Shown: in pieces, positions 7,220 through 14,363 of the stretch | How the letters are laid out: every line of letters starts with the position of its first letter | Position numbering within the stretch: position 1 is the first letter of the stretch | Assembly (NCBI GenBank): GCA_009775365.1 | Contig: VSPM01000033.1 | Span: 1-28,190 of the forward strand | Direction: 5' to 3' | Length of the DNA: 28,190 nucleotides | Source: Muribaculaceae bacterium | GTDB lineage: Bacteria; Bacteroidota; Bacteroidia; Bacteroidales; Muribaculaceae | Made by a program: the position numbers and the translations under genes | The notes under the pieces: model-generated | The model's input: the letters and a program-made list of their open reading frames with translations, nothing else | Told to the model about the DNA's origin: nothing | Databases searched by the model: none

Positions 7220-7250
7220 AAAGTTAAAAAGCCGAACGCTGAGGAGCGTT
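7220..7250 (-). promoter_or_regulatory. Terminator-like hairpin over the oadG stop codon
   Basis: On the minus strand AACGCT-CCTC-AGCGTT (7250 to 7235) forms a 6-base stem with a 4-base loop inside the last codons of oadG. It is followed by CGGC and then a T-rich run, TTTTTAACTTTTT. This resembles a weak intrinsic terminator in the middle of the operon and might reduce expression of the two downstream genes. Confidence 0.35.
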
Positions 7251-7847
7251 TCTGGTTATTTCGGGCATGTTGCGAAGGTTGTAGATTTTTGAACTCCAGG
7301 GAGAATAAGCTTTCTTCATTCTTCTGATTGTCAATATCGTGTCTTCTATGTCATGACCCTCGCCAAAATGTTCGGACAGCGCCATAGCTATTGCAGCAAT
7401 AGATTCGCCTGAATCAACTTCATGTGTGTCTTCATGCACGTCGTGATTAGCAGCGGCTTTGGCGGCTTTCTTCCTGCGATTCATCAAAGATTCAGATATT
7501 TTGCCGAATCCGAGGAACAGCAGCGACAGGATCAGCAGCGCAGATACAACTATGGTCATTGCGATTATCGTGATCGCGCCGCCCCAAGGGTCGTTGACCT
7601 CAGCATTGTGGGCTTTCTCTGCCTGAGTCATTTTCTTGGCGACCTTGCTTTCGTGCACCTCTTCGCCGGCAACATCGCCGGCAGTCAATGCCGCGTCGTC
7701 AGCCGGAAGAACAATTTCAGTGGAAGTTATTTCAACAACCTCCACATTTGTTGACCGCTCTCCTGATTCTCCGTCCTGAACGGGCGCTGCAGATGCAGCA
7801 CCCGTCAAGGAAAGGAATAAGGCCGCTGTCAAAAATAGTTTCTTCAT
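7224..7847 (-). CDS. oadG: Decarboxylase gamma subunit (OadG family)
   Basis: 207-residue small membrane subunit that holds the carboxyltransferase and the beta pump together. It begins with a hydrophobic signal-like segment (1-20, ending ASA-AP). An acidic, low-complexity periplasmic stretch follows, then one transmembrane helix (about 91-115, rich in I, L, V and A), then a basic cytoplasmic RRKKAAKAAA segment. The C-terminal YSPWSSKIYNLRNMPE segment resembles Bacteroidales OadG proteins. This is longer than the roughly 80-residue classical OadG because of the N-terminal extension. It sits 33 bases after mmdA and 141 bases before the carrier gene, as expected for this operon. The identification rests on topology, C-terminal sequence and position. 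Confidence 0.85.
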   Translation of the reverse strand: MKKLFLTAALFLSLTGAASAAPVQDGESGERSTNVEVVEITSTEIVLPADDAALTAGDVAGEEVHESKVAKKMTQAEKAHNAEVNDPWGGAITIIAMTIVVSALLILSLLFLGFGKISESLMNRRKKAAKAAANHDVHEDTHEVDSGESIAAIAMALSEHFGEGHDIEDTILTIRRMKKAYSPWSSKIYNLRNMPEITRNAPQRSAF

Positions 7848-7880
7848 ATGATATTTTTATTTTGACAGTATGGTCGGATA

Positions 7881-9434
7881 TTAAAGTGGAATGTTGCCGT
7901 GTTTCTTGGGAGGATTTGAAACTTTCTTTGTGGCAAGCATCTGGAGGGCGCGGATGATGCGGAATCGAGTGTTGCGAGGCTCGATGACATCATCGATATA
8001 GCCGTATTTAGCTGCCTGATAGGGGTTGGCGAACAATTTGCGGTATTCTTCTTCCTTCTCTGCTTTGAACGCAGCAGGATTTTCGGCAGTCTTGGCCTCT
8101 TTAGCGTAGAGCACGCCAACAGCGCCTTCAGCACCCATAACGGCAATCTCTGAAGTAGGCCATGCGTAGTTGATGTCGCCGCGGAGCTGCTTGCAGCTCA
8201 TCACGATGTGAGCGCCGCCATAGCTCTTGCGGAGTGTGACAGTAACCTTGGGCACTGTAGCCTCTCCGTAAGCGTAGAGGAGTTTTGCTCCGTGAACAAT
8301 CACGCCGTTGTATTCCTGGCCTGTGCCCGGAAGGAATCCCGGAACGTCTACGAGAGTTACCAAAGGAATGTTGAATGCGTCGCAGAAGCGGACGAAACGG
8401 GCAGCCTTTCGCGATGCGTTGGAGTCAAGCACGCCGGCAAGCACTTTGGGCTGGTTGGCGATCACGCCTACAGCCTGACCGTTGAATCGAGCGAAGCCGA
8501 TGATGATATTCTTAGCGAAATCGCGGTGAACTTCAAGGAATTCGCCGTTGTCGACAACAGAAGCAATCACTTCATACATGTCGTATGACTGTTTTGCGCT
8601 TTCCGGGATGATGTCGTTGAGTTTGTCTTCAAGACGGTCGATGGGGTCGTCGCAAGCTACGAGAGGAGTCTCTTCGAGGTTGTTCTGCGGCATGTAGCTG
8701 AGAAGGCGGCGGATGAGGTAGAGAGCCTCTTCACCGTTTTCAGCTGCAAAATGAGTCACGCCGCTCTTGGTGGAGTGAACTGAAGCGCCGCCGAGCTGCT
8801 CCTGGGTAACATCTTCGCCGGTGACGGTCTTCACTACAGACGGGCCTGTGAGGAACATATATGAGATTCCCTTTGCCATGATGGTGAAGTCGGTGAGTGC
8901 AGGGCTGTAGACAGCACCGCCGGCGCAAGGGCCGAGGATTGCTGAAATCTGGGGAACAACGCCTGAAGCGAGAATATTGCGCTGGAAAATCTCGGCATAT
9001 CCTGCGAGAGCGTTGATGCCTTCCTGGATACGTGCGCCGCCTGAGTCGTTAAGACCGATAACGGGGGCGCCCATCTTCATGGCGAGGTCCATTACTTTGC
9101 AGATCTTCAGGGCCATTGTCTCAGAAAGAGAACCGCCATAAACAGTGAAGTCCTGTGCGAAAATATACACAAGGCGTCCTTCGATTGTGCCGAATCCGGT
9201 CACAACGCCGTCGCCGAGAATGTGCTTCTTGTCCTGGCCGAAGTTTGTGCAACGGTGTGTCACAAACATGTCGAGCTCCTCGAAGCTTCCTTCGTCAAGA
9301 AGTTGTGCTATACGTTCGCGGGCAGTATATTTCCCCTTGGCATGCTGTTTCTCAATAGCTTTTTCGCCACCGCCTAAACGTGCCTGGATGCGCTTGTCGA
9401 TAAGTTCTTGAATCTTATCTTGTGATGTGCTCAT
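7881..9434 (-). CDS. mmdA: Methylmalonyl-CoA decarboxylase alpha subunit (carboxyltransferase)
   Basis: 517-residue carboxyltransferase of the biotin-dependent acyl-CoA carboxylase family. It moves the carboxyl group of (S)-methylmalonyl-CoA to biotin, giving propionyl-CoA. Two crotonase-like halves are visible. The N-terminal half has NDSGGARIQEG (129-139) and GPCAGGAVYSPALTDF (168-183). The C-terminal half has DVPGFLPGTGQE (363-374) and RKSYGGAHIVM (402-412), which bind CoA and biotin. Length is standard. It follows mce by 64 bases and precedes oadG. Propionyl-CoA carboxylase beta is nearly identical in sequence; the neighbouring OadB pump and the absence of a biotin carboxylase gene favour the decarboxylase role. 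Confidence 0.97.
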   Translation of the reverse strand: MSTSQDKIQELIDKRIQARLGGGEKAIEKQHAKGKYTARERIAQLLDEGSFEELDMFVTHRCTNFGQDKKHILGDGVVTGFGTIEGRLVYIFAQDFTVYGGSLSETMALKICKVMDLAMKMGAPVIGLNDSGGARIQEGINALAGYAEIFQRNILASGVVPQISAILGPCAGGAVYSPALTDFTIMAKGISYMFLTGPSVVKTVTGEDVTQEQLGGASVHSTKSGVTHFAAENGEEALYLIRRLLSYMPQNNLEETPLVACDDPIDRLEDKLNDIIPESAKQSYDMYEVIASVVDNGEFLEVHRDFAKNIIIGFARFNGQAVGVIANQPKVLAGVLDSNASRKAARFVRFCDAFNIPLVTLVDVPGFLPGTGQEYNGVIVHGAKLLYAYGEATVPKVTVTLRKSYGGAHIVMSCKQLRGDINYAWPTSEIAVMGAEGAVGVLYAKEAKTAENPAAFKAEKEEEYRKLFANPYQAAKYGYIDDVIEPRNTRFRIIRALQMLATKKVSNPPKKHGNIPL

Positions 9435-9498
9435 TTCTGTTGTTGTTTTTAGGGTTATTCTTGAAATGAAAAGGGTGAGGAGAAAGATATGTTAAGAA

Positions 9499-9918
9499 TC
9501 ACTTGTTGGGATCTTCGCAGAGCTCAGTGAGAACAGCTTCTGTCGATTTCGGGTGGAGGAACGCGATCTGAAGGCCGTCAGCGCCTTTGCGGGGAGCCTT
9601 GTCGATGAGCTTCACGCCTTTTTCCTCAGCCTCGGCAAGAGCATTGGCAACACCGTCTTCAATAGCGAAAGCCATGTGGTGCATGCCGCCGCGGCCACCG
9701 TTTTTCTCTACGAATTTTGCGATTGTGCTGTCGGGGGAAGTGGCTTCAAGAAGCTCGATCTTGGTGTCGCCCACTTTGAAGAAAGCGGTGGTGACTTTCT
9801 GATCTTCCACAACCTCCTGCTTGTAGCATTTGAGGCCGAGAACAGTTTCATAATATTCAATAGCCTTTGCCAAATCGGGCACTGCTATACCGATGTGTTC
9901 GATATGAGAAATTTTCAT
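9499..9918 (-). CDS. mce: Methylmalonyl-CoA epimerase
   Basis: 139-residue VOC-fold enzyme that interconverts (R)- and (S)-methylmalonyl-CoA, linking B12-dependent methylmalonyl-CoA mutase to the decarboxylase. Family features are the N-terminal HIEHIGIAV (metal His8), the central GMHHMAFA (residues 78-85, second metal histidine) and the C-terminal LTELCED with metal ligand Glu132. The whole protein is two paired beta-alpha-beta-beta-beta modules of the expected size. It is first in the operon, directly after a strong minus-strand promoter at 9998-10029. The mutase genes themselves are not in this window. Confidence 0.97.
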   Translation of the reverse strand: MKISHIEHIGIAVPDLAKAIEYYETVLGLKCYKQEVVEDQKVTTAFFKVGDTKIELLEATSPDSTIAKFVEKNGGRGGMHHMAFAIEDGVANALAEAEEKGVKLIDKAPRKGADGLQIAFLHPKSTEAVLTELCEDPNK

Positions 9919-9997
9919 GTCATTAAGAATTGTTAAGAGTTGTCGATTGAAGTTTTAGTGTGGAATCCGCCATAATTTTATGATGCGAATTTGTTTG

Positions 9998-10029
9998 CAA
10001 ATGTAAGAATTATTATTGAGTTATTCAAA
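9998..10029 (-). promoter_or_regulatory. Promoter of the mce-mmdA-oadG-BCCP-oadB operon
   Basis: On the minus strand: TTTG (10029 to 10026), a 20-base spacer and TACATTTG (10005 to 9998), followed by CA. This is an exact match to the Bacteroidetes consensus, about 80 bases upstream of mce. It is the only strong promoter seen for the five-gene operon. Confidence 0.8.
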
Positions 10030-10085
10030 AAAAAACAAAAATAATCGCTTTTTGTTTTCCAGGGAGCATATTAATAGGGGTAAGG

Positions 10086-10118
10086 TTGTGGTTATTTATA
10101 AAAAAATGCCTACTTTTG
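10086..10118 (+). promoter_or_regulatory. Promoter of the lpxD-lpxC/fabZ-lpxA operon
   Basis: The -7 box TACTTTTG (10111-10118), followed by CA, lies 25 bases upstream of the lpxD ATG. A -33-like TTG (10086-10088) sits 22 bases upstream, slightly longer than the usual spacer. It is divergent from the mce promoter. Confidence 0.65.
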
Positions 10119-10143
10119 CAGAAAATTTATCCTATCATTGATT

Positions 10144-11148
10144 ATGGAGATAACACCTAAGGGCCTCGCGGCCCTCACAGGGGGTAGCGTAGAGGGAGAT
10201 GAAAACGCCGTAATCACGGGGTTTGCCAAGATTGAGGATGCAAAACAGGGAGACCTCTCATTTATTGCAAATCCCAAATATGCCCACTACATTCACACCA
10301 CACACGCCACGGCAGTGCTGGTAGGCAAGGATTTCATCGCCGACGGCGAAGTGGCGGCCACATTGATTAAGGTTGACGACCCTTATGCAACTCTCGCTCA
10401 GCTTCTGAGAATGGTGGAAGACATGAAGCCCAAGCCTGCGGGAGTGGAGCAGCCGGTTTATGTGTCGGAAGGCGTAGAGTTGCCGGAGGGAATTTATCTC
10501 GGCGCGTTCGCCTATGTCGGCAAGAATGTGAAACTCGGCCGCAACGTTAAAATATATCCGCAGGCATATATAGGCGACGGCGTGACAGTGGGTGATGACA
10601 CGGTTATACGCGCCGGCGTCAAAATATATGAAGGGTGCTGCATAGGAGCAAGATGTATTATTCATTCGGGTGCGGTGATAGGGGCCGACGGCTTCGGATT
10701 TGCGCCTAAAGACGGTCATTTTGAGAAAATACCTCAGACAGGAGTGGTGGTGATTGAAGATGACGTTGAGGTGGGGGCCAATACTGCTATCGACAGGGCC
10801 ACTTTCGGGCAGACCACTATAGGAAGAGGCACAAAACTTGACAATCTTATTCAAGTGGCTCATAACGTCACAATAGGATGCAACAACGTGTTTGCTTCGC
10901 AGACCGGCATTGCAGGCTCAACTAAAATCGGCAACGGCAATATGGTGGGCGGTCAATGCGGCTTTGCCGGGCATATCACAGTCGGAGACTTTAACGAATT
11001 TGGCGCGCAGTCAGGCATACCCAATCATGTAGGAGATCGCATGAGGCTTATCGGCTATCCTGCAATAGATGCAAGGCAGTTTGCCAAGAACCAGGTTTAT
11101 ATAAAGAACCTCGGTAAATTATTTTCAGAACAACGAAACAACAAATAA
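10144..11148 (+). CDS. lpxD: UDP-3-O-(3-hydroxyacyl)glucosamine N-acyltransferase
   Basis: Third step of lipid A synthesis: transfers a 3-hydroxyacyl chain from ACP to the 2-amino group of UDP-3-O-acylglucosamine. The ATG at 10144 (MEITPKGL, 334 residues) is a better start than the in-frame TTG at 10138. The N-terminal uridine-binding domain (about 1-100) is followed by left-handed beta-helix hexapeptide repeats such as IGDGVTVGD and IGRGTKLDN. The catalytic histidine lies in QVAHNVTIG (His240 from the ATG). The segment GADGFGFAP, typical of LpxD, is also present. It is first in the operon, and only 2 bases separate its stop from the lpxC/fabZ ATG, so the two are probably translationally coupled. 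Confidence 0.97.
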   Translation: MEITPKGLAALTGGSVEGDENAVITGFAKIEDAKQGDLSFIANPKYAHYIHTTHATAVLVGKDFIADGEVAATLIKVDDPYATLAQLLRMVEDMKPKPAGVEQPVYVSEGVELPEGIYLGAFAYVGKNVKLGRNVKIYPQAYIGDGVTVGDDTVIRAGVKIYEGCCIGARCIIHSGAVIGADGFGFAPKDGHFEKIPQTGVVVIEDDVEVGANTAIDRATFGQTTIGRGTKLDNLIQVAHNVTIGCNNVFASQTGIAGSTKIGNGNMVGGQCGFAGHITVGDFNEFGAQSGIPNHVGDRMRLIGYPAIDARQFAKNQVYIKNLGKLFSEQRNNK

Positions 11149-11150
11149 TA

Positions 11151-12533
11151 ATGAAACAACTTACCCTTCAGGCCCCATTCTCTCTGAGAGGAAAAGGCCT
11201 TCACTCGGGAATGGAGATAACGGCTACGTTCCTTCCGGCTCCCGACAACCATGGATATAAATTGAAGCGGGTGGACCTTGAAGGCCAGCCGGTGATAGAA
11301 GCTGTGGCTGAAAACGTGGTAGACACTACCCGAGGAACAGTCCTTGGCAAGAATGATGTCAAGGTCAGCACAGTTGAGCATGCTCTTGCGGCTCTATATG
11401 CGGCGGGAATAGACAACTGTCTCATAGAAGTGAACGGCCCGGAGCTGCCTATACTTGACGGAAGCGCTATACAATATGTCGAACAGATAGAAAGGGTAGG
11501 TCTTGAGGAGCAGAAAGCAGACAAGGATTTCTACATCATAAAGGAGAAAAAGCGTTTTAAGGATGATGAGACCGGTTCAATGCTGACTATCTATCCTGAC
11601 GACCATTTCAGCGTTGAAGTTATGGTGGAGTATAATTCCAAGGTGCTCCCCAATCAGTTTGCCGTGCTCGACGACCTCAGCGAGTTCAAGCAGGAGGTTG
11701 CAAGCGCGCGCACATTTGTGTTTGTCAGAGAAATCGAGACTCTTCTTCAGCACGGTCTTATCAAGGGTGGAGACATCGACAATGCAATCGTGATTTATGA
11801 TGAGCCTGTGAGCCAGGAAAACATCGACCGTCTTTGCGACCTTATGAGTGTGCAGAGAATGAAAGTGAGCGAACTCGGCTACATAAATCCGCAGCCCCTC
11901 AAGTGGGACAACGAGCCTGCCCGCCATAAGCTTATGGATGTGATTGGCGACCTTGCGCTTATCGGACGCCCGATAAAGGGCAGGGTGGTGGCTGTGCGTC
12001 CAGGCCACACCATCAACAGCAAGTTCACGAAGATGGTTCGCAGGGAAGTGCGCCACACTGAGATCCAGTCGCCTTACTATAACCCTAATAACGAGCCGAT
12101 AATTGACGTTAACGGCATACGCAAGCTTCTTCCGCATCGCTATCCGTTCTTGCTTATCGACAAGGTGATTGAAATAGACAAGAAACATTGCGTGGCTGTG
12201 AAAAATGTCACGGTCAACGAGCCCTTCTTTGTAGGCCATTTCCCGCAGGAGCCGGTCATGCCCGGTGTGCTCCAGGTGGAGGCTATGGCACAGGCAGCCG
12301 GAGTGCTGGTGCTTAATTATCTGGAAGACCCTGAAAAATATAGCACATACTTCCTCAAGATTGACAATGTGAAATTCCGTCAGAAGGTTGTGCCGGGAAA
12401 TACGTTGCTTCTGAATGTGAGCCTGATGACAGAAATTCGCCGTGGCTGTGCCGTGGTGAAGGGTTATGCGTTTGTAGGAGAGAAAATAGTGTGCGAAGCC
12501 GAATTTATGGCTCAGATTATAAAGAACAAATAA
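11151..12533 (+). CDS. lpxC/fabZ: LpxC-FabZ fusion: UDP-3-O-acyl-GlcNAc deacetylase / 3-hydroxyacyl-ACP dehydratase
   Basis: 460-residue bifunctional protein characteristic of Bacteroidetes. The N-terminal LpxC part (about 1-300) is the Zn2+ deacetylase that commits UDP-3-O-acyl-GlcNAc to lipid A. Zinc ligands appear as VEHALAAL (Glu76 catalytic base, His77) and RHKLMDVIGD (His259, Asp263), with a further catalytic His286 in RPGHT. The C-terminal FabZ part (about 315-460) dehydrates 3-hydroxyacyl-ACP for fatty acid synthesis. It has LLPHRYPFLLID, the active-site His363 in GHFP and Glu377 in QVEAMAQ. Both active sites look intact. The fusion joins the two enzymes that compete for 3-hydroxyacyl-ACP flux. 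It lies between lpxD (2-base gap) and lpxA (16-base gap). Confidence 0.98.
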   Translation: MKQLTLQAPFSLRGKGLHSGMEITATFLPAPDNHGYKLKRVDLEGQPVIEAVAENVVDTTRGTVLGKNDVKVSTVEHALAALYAAGIDNCLIEVNGPELPILDGSAIQYVEQIERVGLEEQKADKDFYIIKEKKRFKDDETGSMLTIYPDDHFSVEVMVEYNSKVLPNQFAVLDDLSEFKQEVASARTFVFVREIETLLQHGLIKGGDIDNAIVIYDEPVSQENIDRLCDLMSVQRMKVSELGYINPQPLKWDNEPARHKLMDVIGDLALIGRPIKGRVVAVRPGHTINSKFTKMVRREVRHTEIQSPYYNPNNEPIIDVNGIRKLLPHRYPFLLIDKVIEIDKKHCVAVKNVTVNEPFFVGHFPQEPVMPGVLQVEAMAQAAGVLVLNYLEDPEKYSTYFLKIDNVKFRQKVVPGNTLLLNVSLMTEIRRGCAVVKGYAFVGEKIVCEAEFMAQIIKNK

Positions 12534-12549
12534 TACCTGTGGCATAGCA

Positions 12550-13323
12550 ATGAACAGTATGTATTATGTGCATCCGGATGCCAAAATTGGCAACAATGTT
12601 AAAATCGGAAATTTCACCAACATCTATGAGGATGTTGAGATTGGCGATAATTGTGAGATAGCCGGAAATGTCACAATCTTTCCCGGAGCAAGAATCGGTT
12701 CGGGCGTGAAGATTTTTCCGGGTGCGGTTATCTCGGGAATACCCCAGGATCTTAAATTCAAAGGTGAGACCACCTATGCCTATATAGGCGATGGAACCAC
12801 GCTAAGAGAATGTGTGACCGTGAATCGTGGCACTGCTTCCAAAGGCAAGACCGTAGTGGGAGAGAACTGCCTTATCATGGCATATAACCATGTCGCTCAT
12901 GACTGCGTAATAGGCAATAGGGTTATAATGTCAAACGCATGTCAGCTGGCCGGAGAGGTGGTGGTAGACGACTACGCCGTGATTGGCGGGGGTAGCCTTA
13001 TTCACCAGTTCTGCCATCTTGGTCGCAACATTATGCTTCAGGGCGGAGCATTGGTAAACAAGGATATTCCTCCCTATGTGAAAGCTGCGAGAGAGCCTAT
13101 TTCTTATGTCGGGCTTAACAATATCGGCTTGCACAGGCACGGCTTTAGCCAGGAAGACATACAGACTATCGCCGAGATTTACAGGGTGCTGTATTTAAGT
13201 GACCTTAACGTCACTAACGCGGTCAAGCTTATTCAGGACACTTTGCCTGAAAGCAAATACCGTGATGAGATTATTTCATTCGTGGTCAATTCAGAGAGGG
13301 GCATAATTCGCTCTGCGATATGA
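12550..13323 (+). CDS. lpxA: UDP-N-acetylglucosamine O-acyltransferase
   Basis: 257-residue first enzyme of lipid A synthesis: adds a 3-hydroxyacyl chain from ACP to the 3-OH of UDP-GlcNAc. Left-handed beta-helix hexapeptide repeats fill residues 8-190 (for example IGNNVKIG, IGDNCEIAG, IGSGVKIF). The catalytic histidine lies in YNHVAHDCVIG (His117, equivalent to His125 of E. coli). The C-terminal helical part with GLNNIGLHRHGFS is typical. Start at ATG 12550, with a second in-frame ATG at codon 4 also possible. It is last in the lpxD-lpxC/fabZ-lpxA unit and is followed by a strong terminator. Confidence 0.98.
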   Translation: MNSMYYVHPDAKIGNNVKIGNFTNIYEDVEIGDNCEIAGNVTIFPGARIGSGVKIFPGAVISGIPQDLKFKGETTYAYIGDGTTLRECVTVNRGTASKGKTVVGENCLIMAYNHVAHDCVIGNRVIMSNACQLAGEVVVDDYAVIGGGSLIHQFCHLGRNIMLQGGALVNKDIPPYVKAAREPISYVGLNNIGLHRHGFSQEDIQTIAEIYRVLYLSDLNVTNAVKLIQDTLPESKYRDEIISFVVNSERGIIRSAI

Positions 13324-13362
13324 TAAGATAAGCTGCATGTGCTGCTGATTAGACTGTTAACG

Positions 13363-13405
13363 GGCCCGGTCGTGCTTAATAAAGTATAGCCGGGCCTAAT
13401 TTTTT
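13363..13405 (+). terminator. Terminator of the lpx operon
   Basis: GGCCCGG (13363-13369) pairs with CCGGGCC (13390-13396) around a 20-base loop and is followed by TAATTTTTTC. It lies 40 bases after the lpxA stop codon. Confidence 0.8.
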
Positions 13406-13424
13406 CATAGATTGCGAAGGGTGC

Positions 13425-13473
13425 AAAACAACAACCGGAGCGGAAATGAAATTTCCGCTCCGGTTGTTGTTTT
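13425..13473. terminator. 23-bp perfect inverted repeat ending the ribosomal protein operon
   Basis: Positions 13425-13447 and 13451-13473 are exact reverse complements with a 3-base loop (GAA). The outer ends are A-rich on the left and T-rich on the right, so an RNA read leftward ends in GTTGTTGTTTT. It lies 20 bases beyond the stop of the DUF4295 gene and faces the lpx terminator, insulating the two convergent operons. Confidence 0.8.
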
Positions 13474-13492
13474 ATTATATTGTTGCCTTCTA

Positions 13493-13642
13493 TTATTTGA
13501 GGGCAGCCTGTACTGCATCGTTGGGCACCATTTCTTCTTTGAAGATATAAGCGCCTGTCTTGGGAGATTTCTCCATTTTGATGATTTTGCTGTAGGTGCG
13601 TCCTTCACCCTTCTGAAGAGACGCGACGGTTTTCTTTGCCAT
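13493..13642 (-). CDS. DUF4295 family small protein (probable ribosomal protein bL38)
   Basis: 49-residue basic protein starting MAKKTVASLQKGEGRTYSK and ending NDAVQAALK. It matches the DUF4295 family that in Bacteroidetes follows rpmB and rpmG. To my recollection a protein of this type was seen in the Flavobacterium johnsoniae ribosome structure and named bL38; I cannot verify this here. It lies 14 bases after rpmG, clearly in the same transcript. In many relatives ftsY comes next. Here a 23-base perfect hairpin ends the operon instead. Confidence 0.9.
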   Translation of the reverse strand: MAKKTVASLQKGEGRTYSKIIKMEKSPKTGAYIFKEEMVPNDAVQAALK

Positions 13643-13656
13643 GGGTCAGTTGGTGC

Positions 13657-13845
13657 TTATTTAATTTCTTTGTGAATGGTCATTCTTTTGAGGATGGGGT
13701 TGTATTTCTTCAACTCCAGACGTCCTGTAGTGTTCTTGCGGTTTTTGGTAGTGATGTATCTTGACATTCCGGGCATACCGCTGGCTTTGTGTTCAGTGCA
13801 TTCAAGAATCACCTGCACTCTATTGCCTTTCGCTTTCTTTGCCAT
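13657..13845 (-). CDS. rpmG: 50S ribosomal protein L33 (bL33)
   Basis: 62-residue basic large-subunit protein bound near the E site. Recognisable features are the start MAKKAKGNRVQVILEC and the segment SRYITTKNRKNTTGRLELKK, both typical of bL33. It has only one cysteine (Cys16), so it is the C- form without a zinc ribbon. It sits between rpmB (16-base gap) and the DUF4295 gene (14-base gap). Confidence 0.97.
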   Translation of the reverse strand: MAKKAKGNRVQVILECTEHKASGMPGMSRYITTKNRKNTTGRLELKKYNPILKRMTIHKEIK

Positions 13846-13861
13846 AGTTTAGAAATTCTGA

Positions 13862-14125
13862 TTAAAAGGAAATGATTGTGATGTCTTTGAAGTCGAGATG
13901 ACCTTCCTTCTCGGCTTTCTTAAGAGCGGCGTTGAGGCCGATTTTGTTGATTGTGCGGAGAGCGTGAGCTGAAACGAGCAGCTCAATCCACATATCCTGC
14001 TCAACCCAATAGAATTTCTTCTTGTGAAGGTTGACGTTGAATCTGCGTTTAGTGCGACGCTTGGAGTGGGAAACGTTGTTGCCCACAGACGCTTTTTTGC
14101 CTGAAATCTGACAAACTTTTGACAT
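13862..14125 (-). CDS. rpmB: 50S ribosomal protein L28 (bL28)
   Basis: 87-residue basic large-subunit protein. The N-terminus MSKVCQISGKKASVGNNVSH and the KRRFNVNLHKKKF segment are typical of bL28. A single cysteine (Cys5) means no zinc-binding set, matching the C- form of the neighbouring bL33. The ATG at 14125 follows an A/T-rich leader. It is first in the operon, with its promoter at 14247-14277. A longer frame beginning at 14190 in another phase is not this gene. Confidence 0.97.
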   Translation of the reverse strand: MSKVCQISGKKASVGNNVSHSKRRTKRRFNVNLHKKKFYWVEQDMWIELLVSAHALRTINKIGLNAALKKAEKEGHLDFKDITIISF

Positions 14126-14246
14126 GGCTGTTGTTTTTTAATTGAATAAAAAAGACATTGTGGGATTGAGGCCGCCATCTCAGTTCTCATATCATCGCCA
14201 AGCGCATCAATTCGGCGACTTTAAAGGATGTGCCACAAACCGGGTG

Positions 14247-14277
14247 CAAAATTAATGAATTTTTAGAATATGTGCAA
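14247..14277 (-). promoter_or_regulatory. Promoter of rpmB-rpmG-DUF4295
   Basis: On the minus strand: -33 TTG within TATTGC (TTG at 14277 to 14275), a 20-base spacer and TAATTTTG (14254 to 14247), followed by CA. The leader to the rpmB ATG is about 115 bases, long enough to hold a ribosomal-protein autoregulatory structure, though I recognise none. Confidence 0.7.
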
Positions 14278-14363
14278 TAGCTTGAATCTTAAAAAATAAG
14301 AATTCGCGCCATGATTGTAGCTTTTTTTAGGTGTTTAACACAGGAGGAATGTGAAAATAGCCG

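Noticed and set aside
10258..10863. Antisense 201-codon frame opposite lpxD
   Set aside because: Fully inside lpxD on the opposite strand, with no family resemblance.
11577..12545. Long antisense frame (322 codons) opposite lpxC/fabZ
   Set aside because: It is the complement of a well-supported gene; high His and Cys content and odd composition mark it as a shadow of codon usage.
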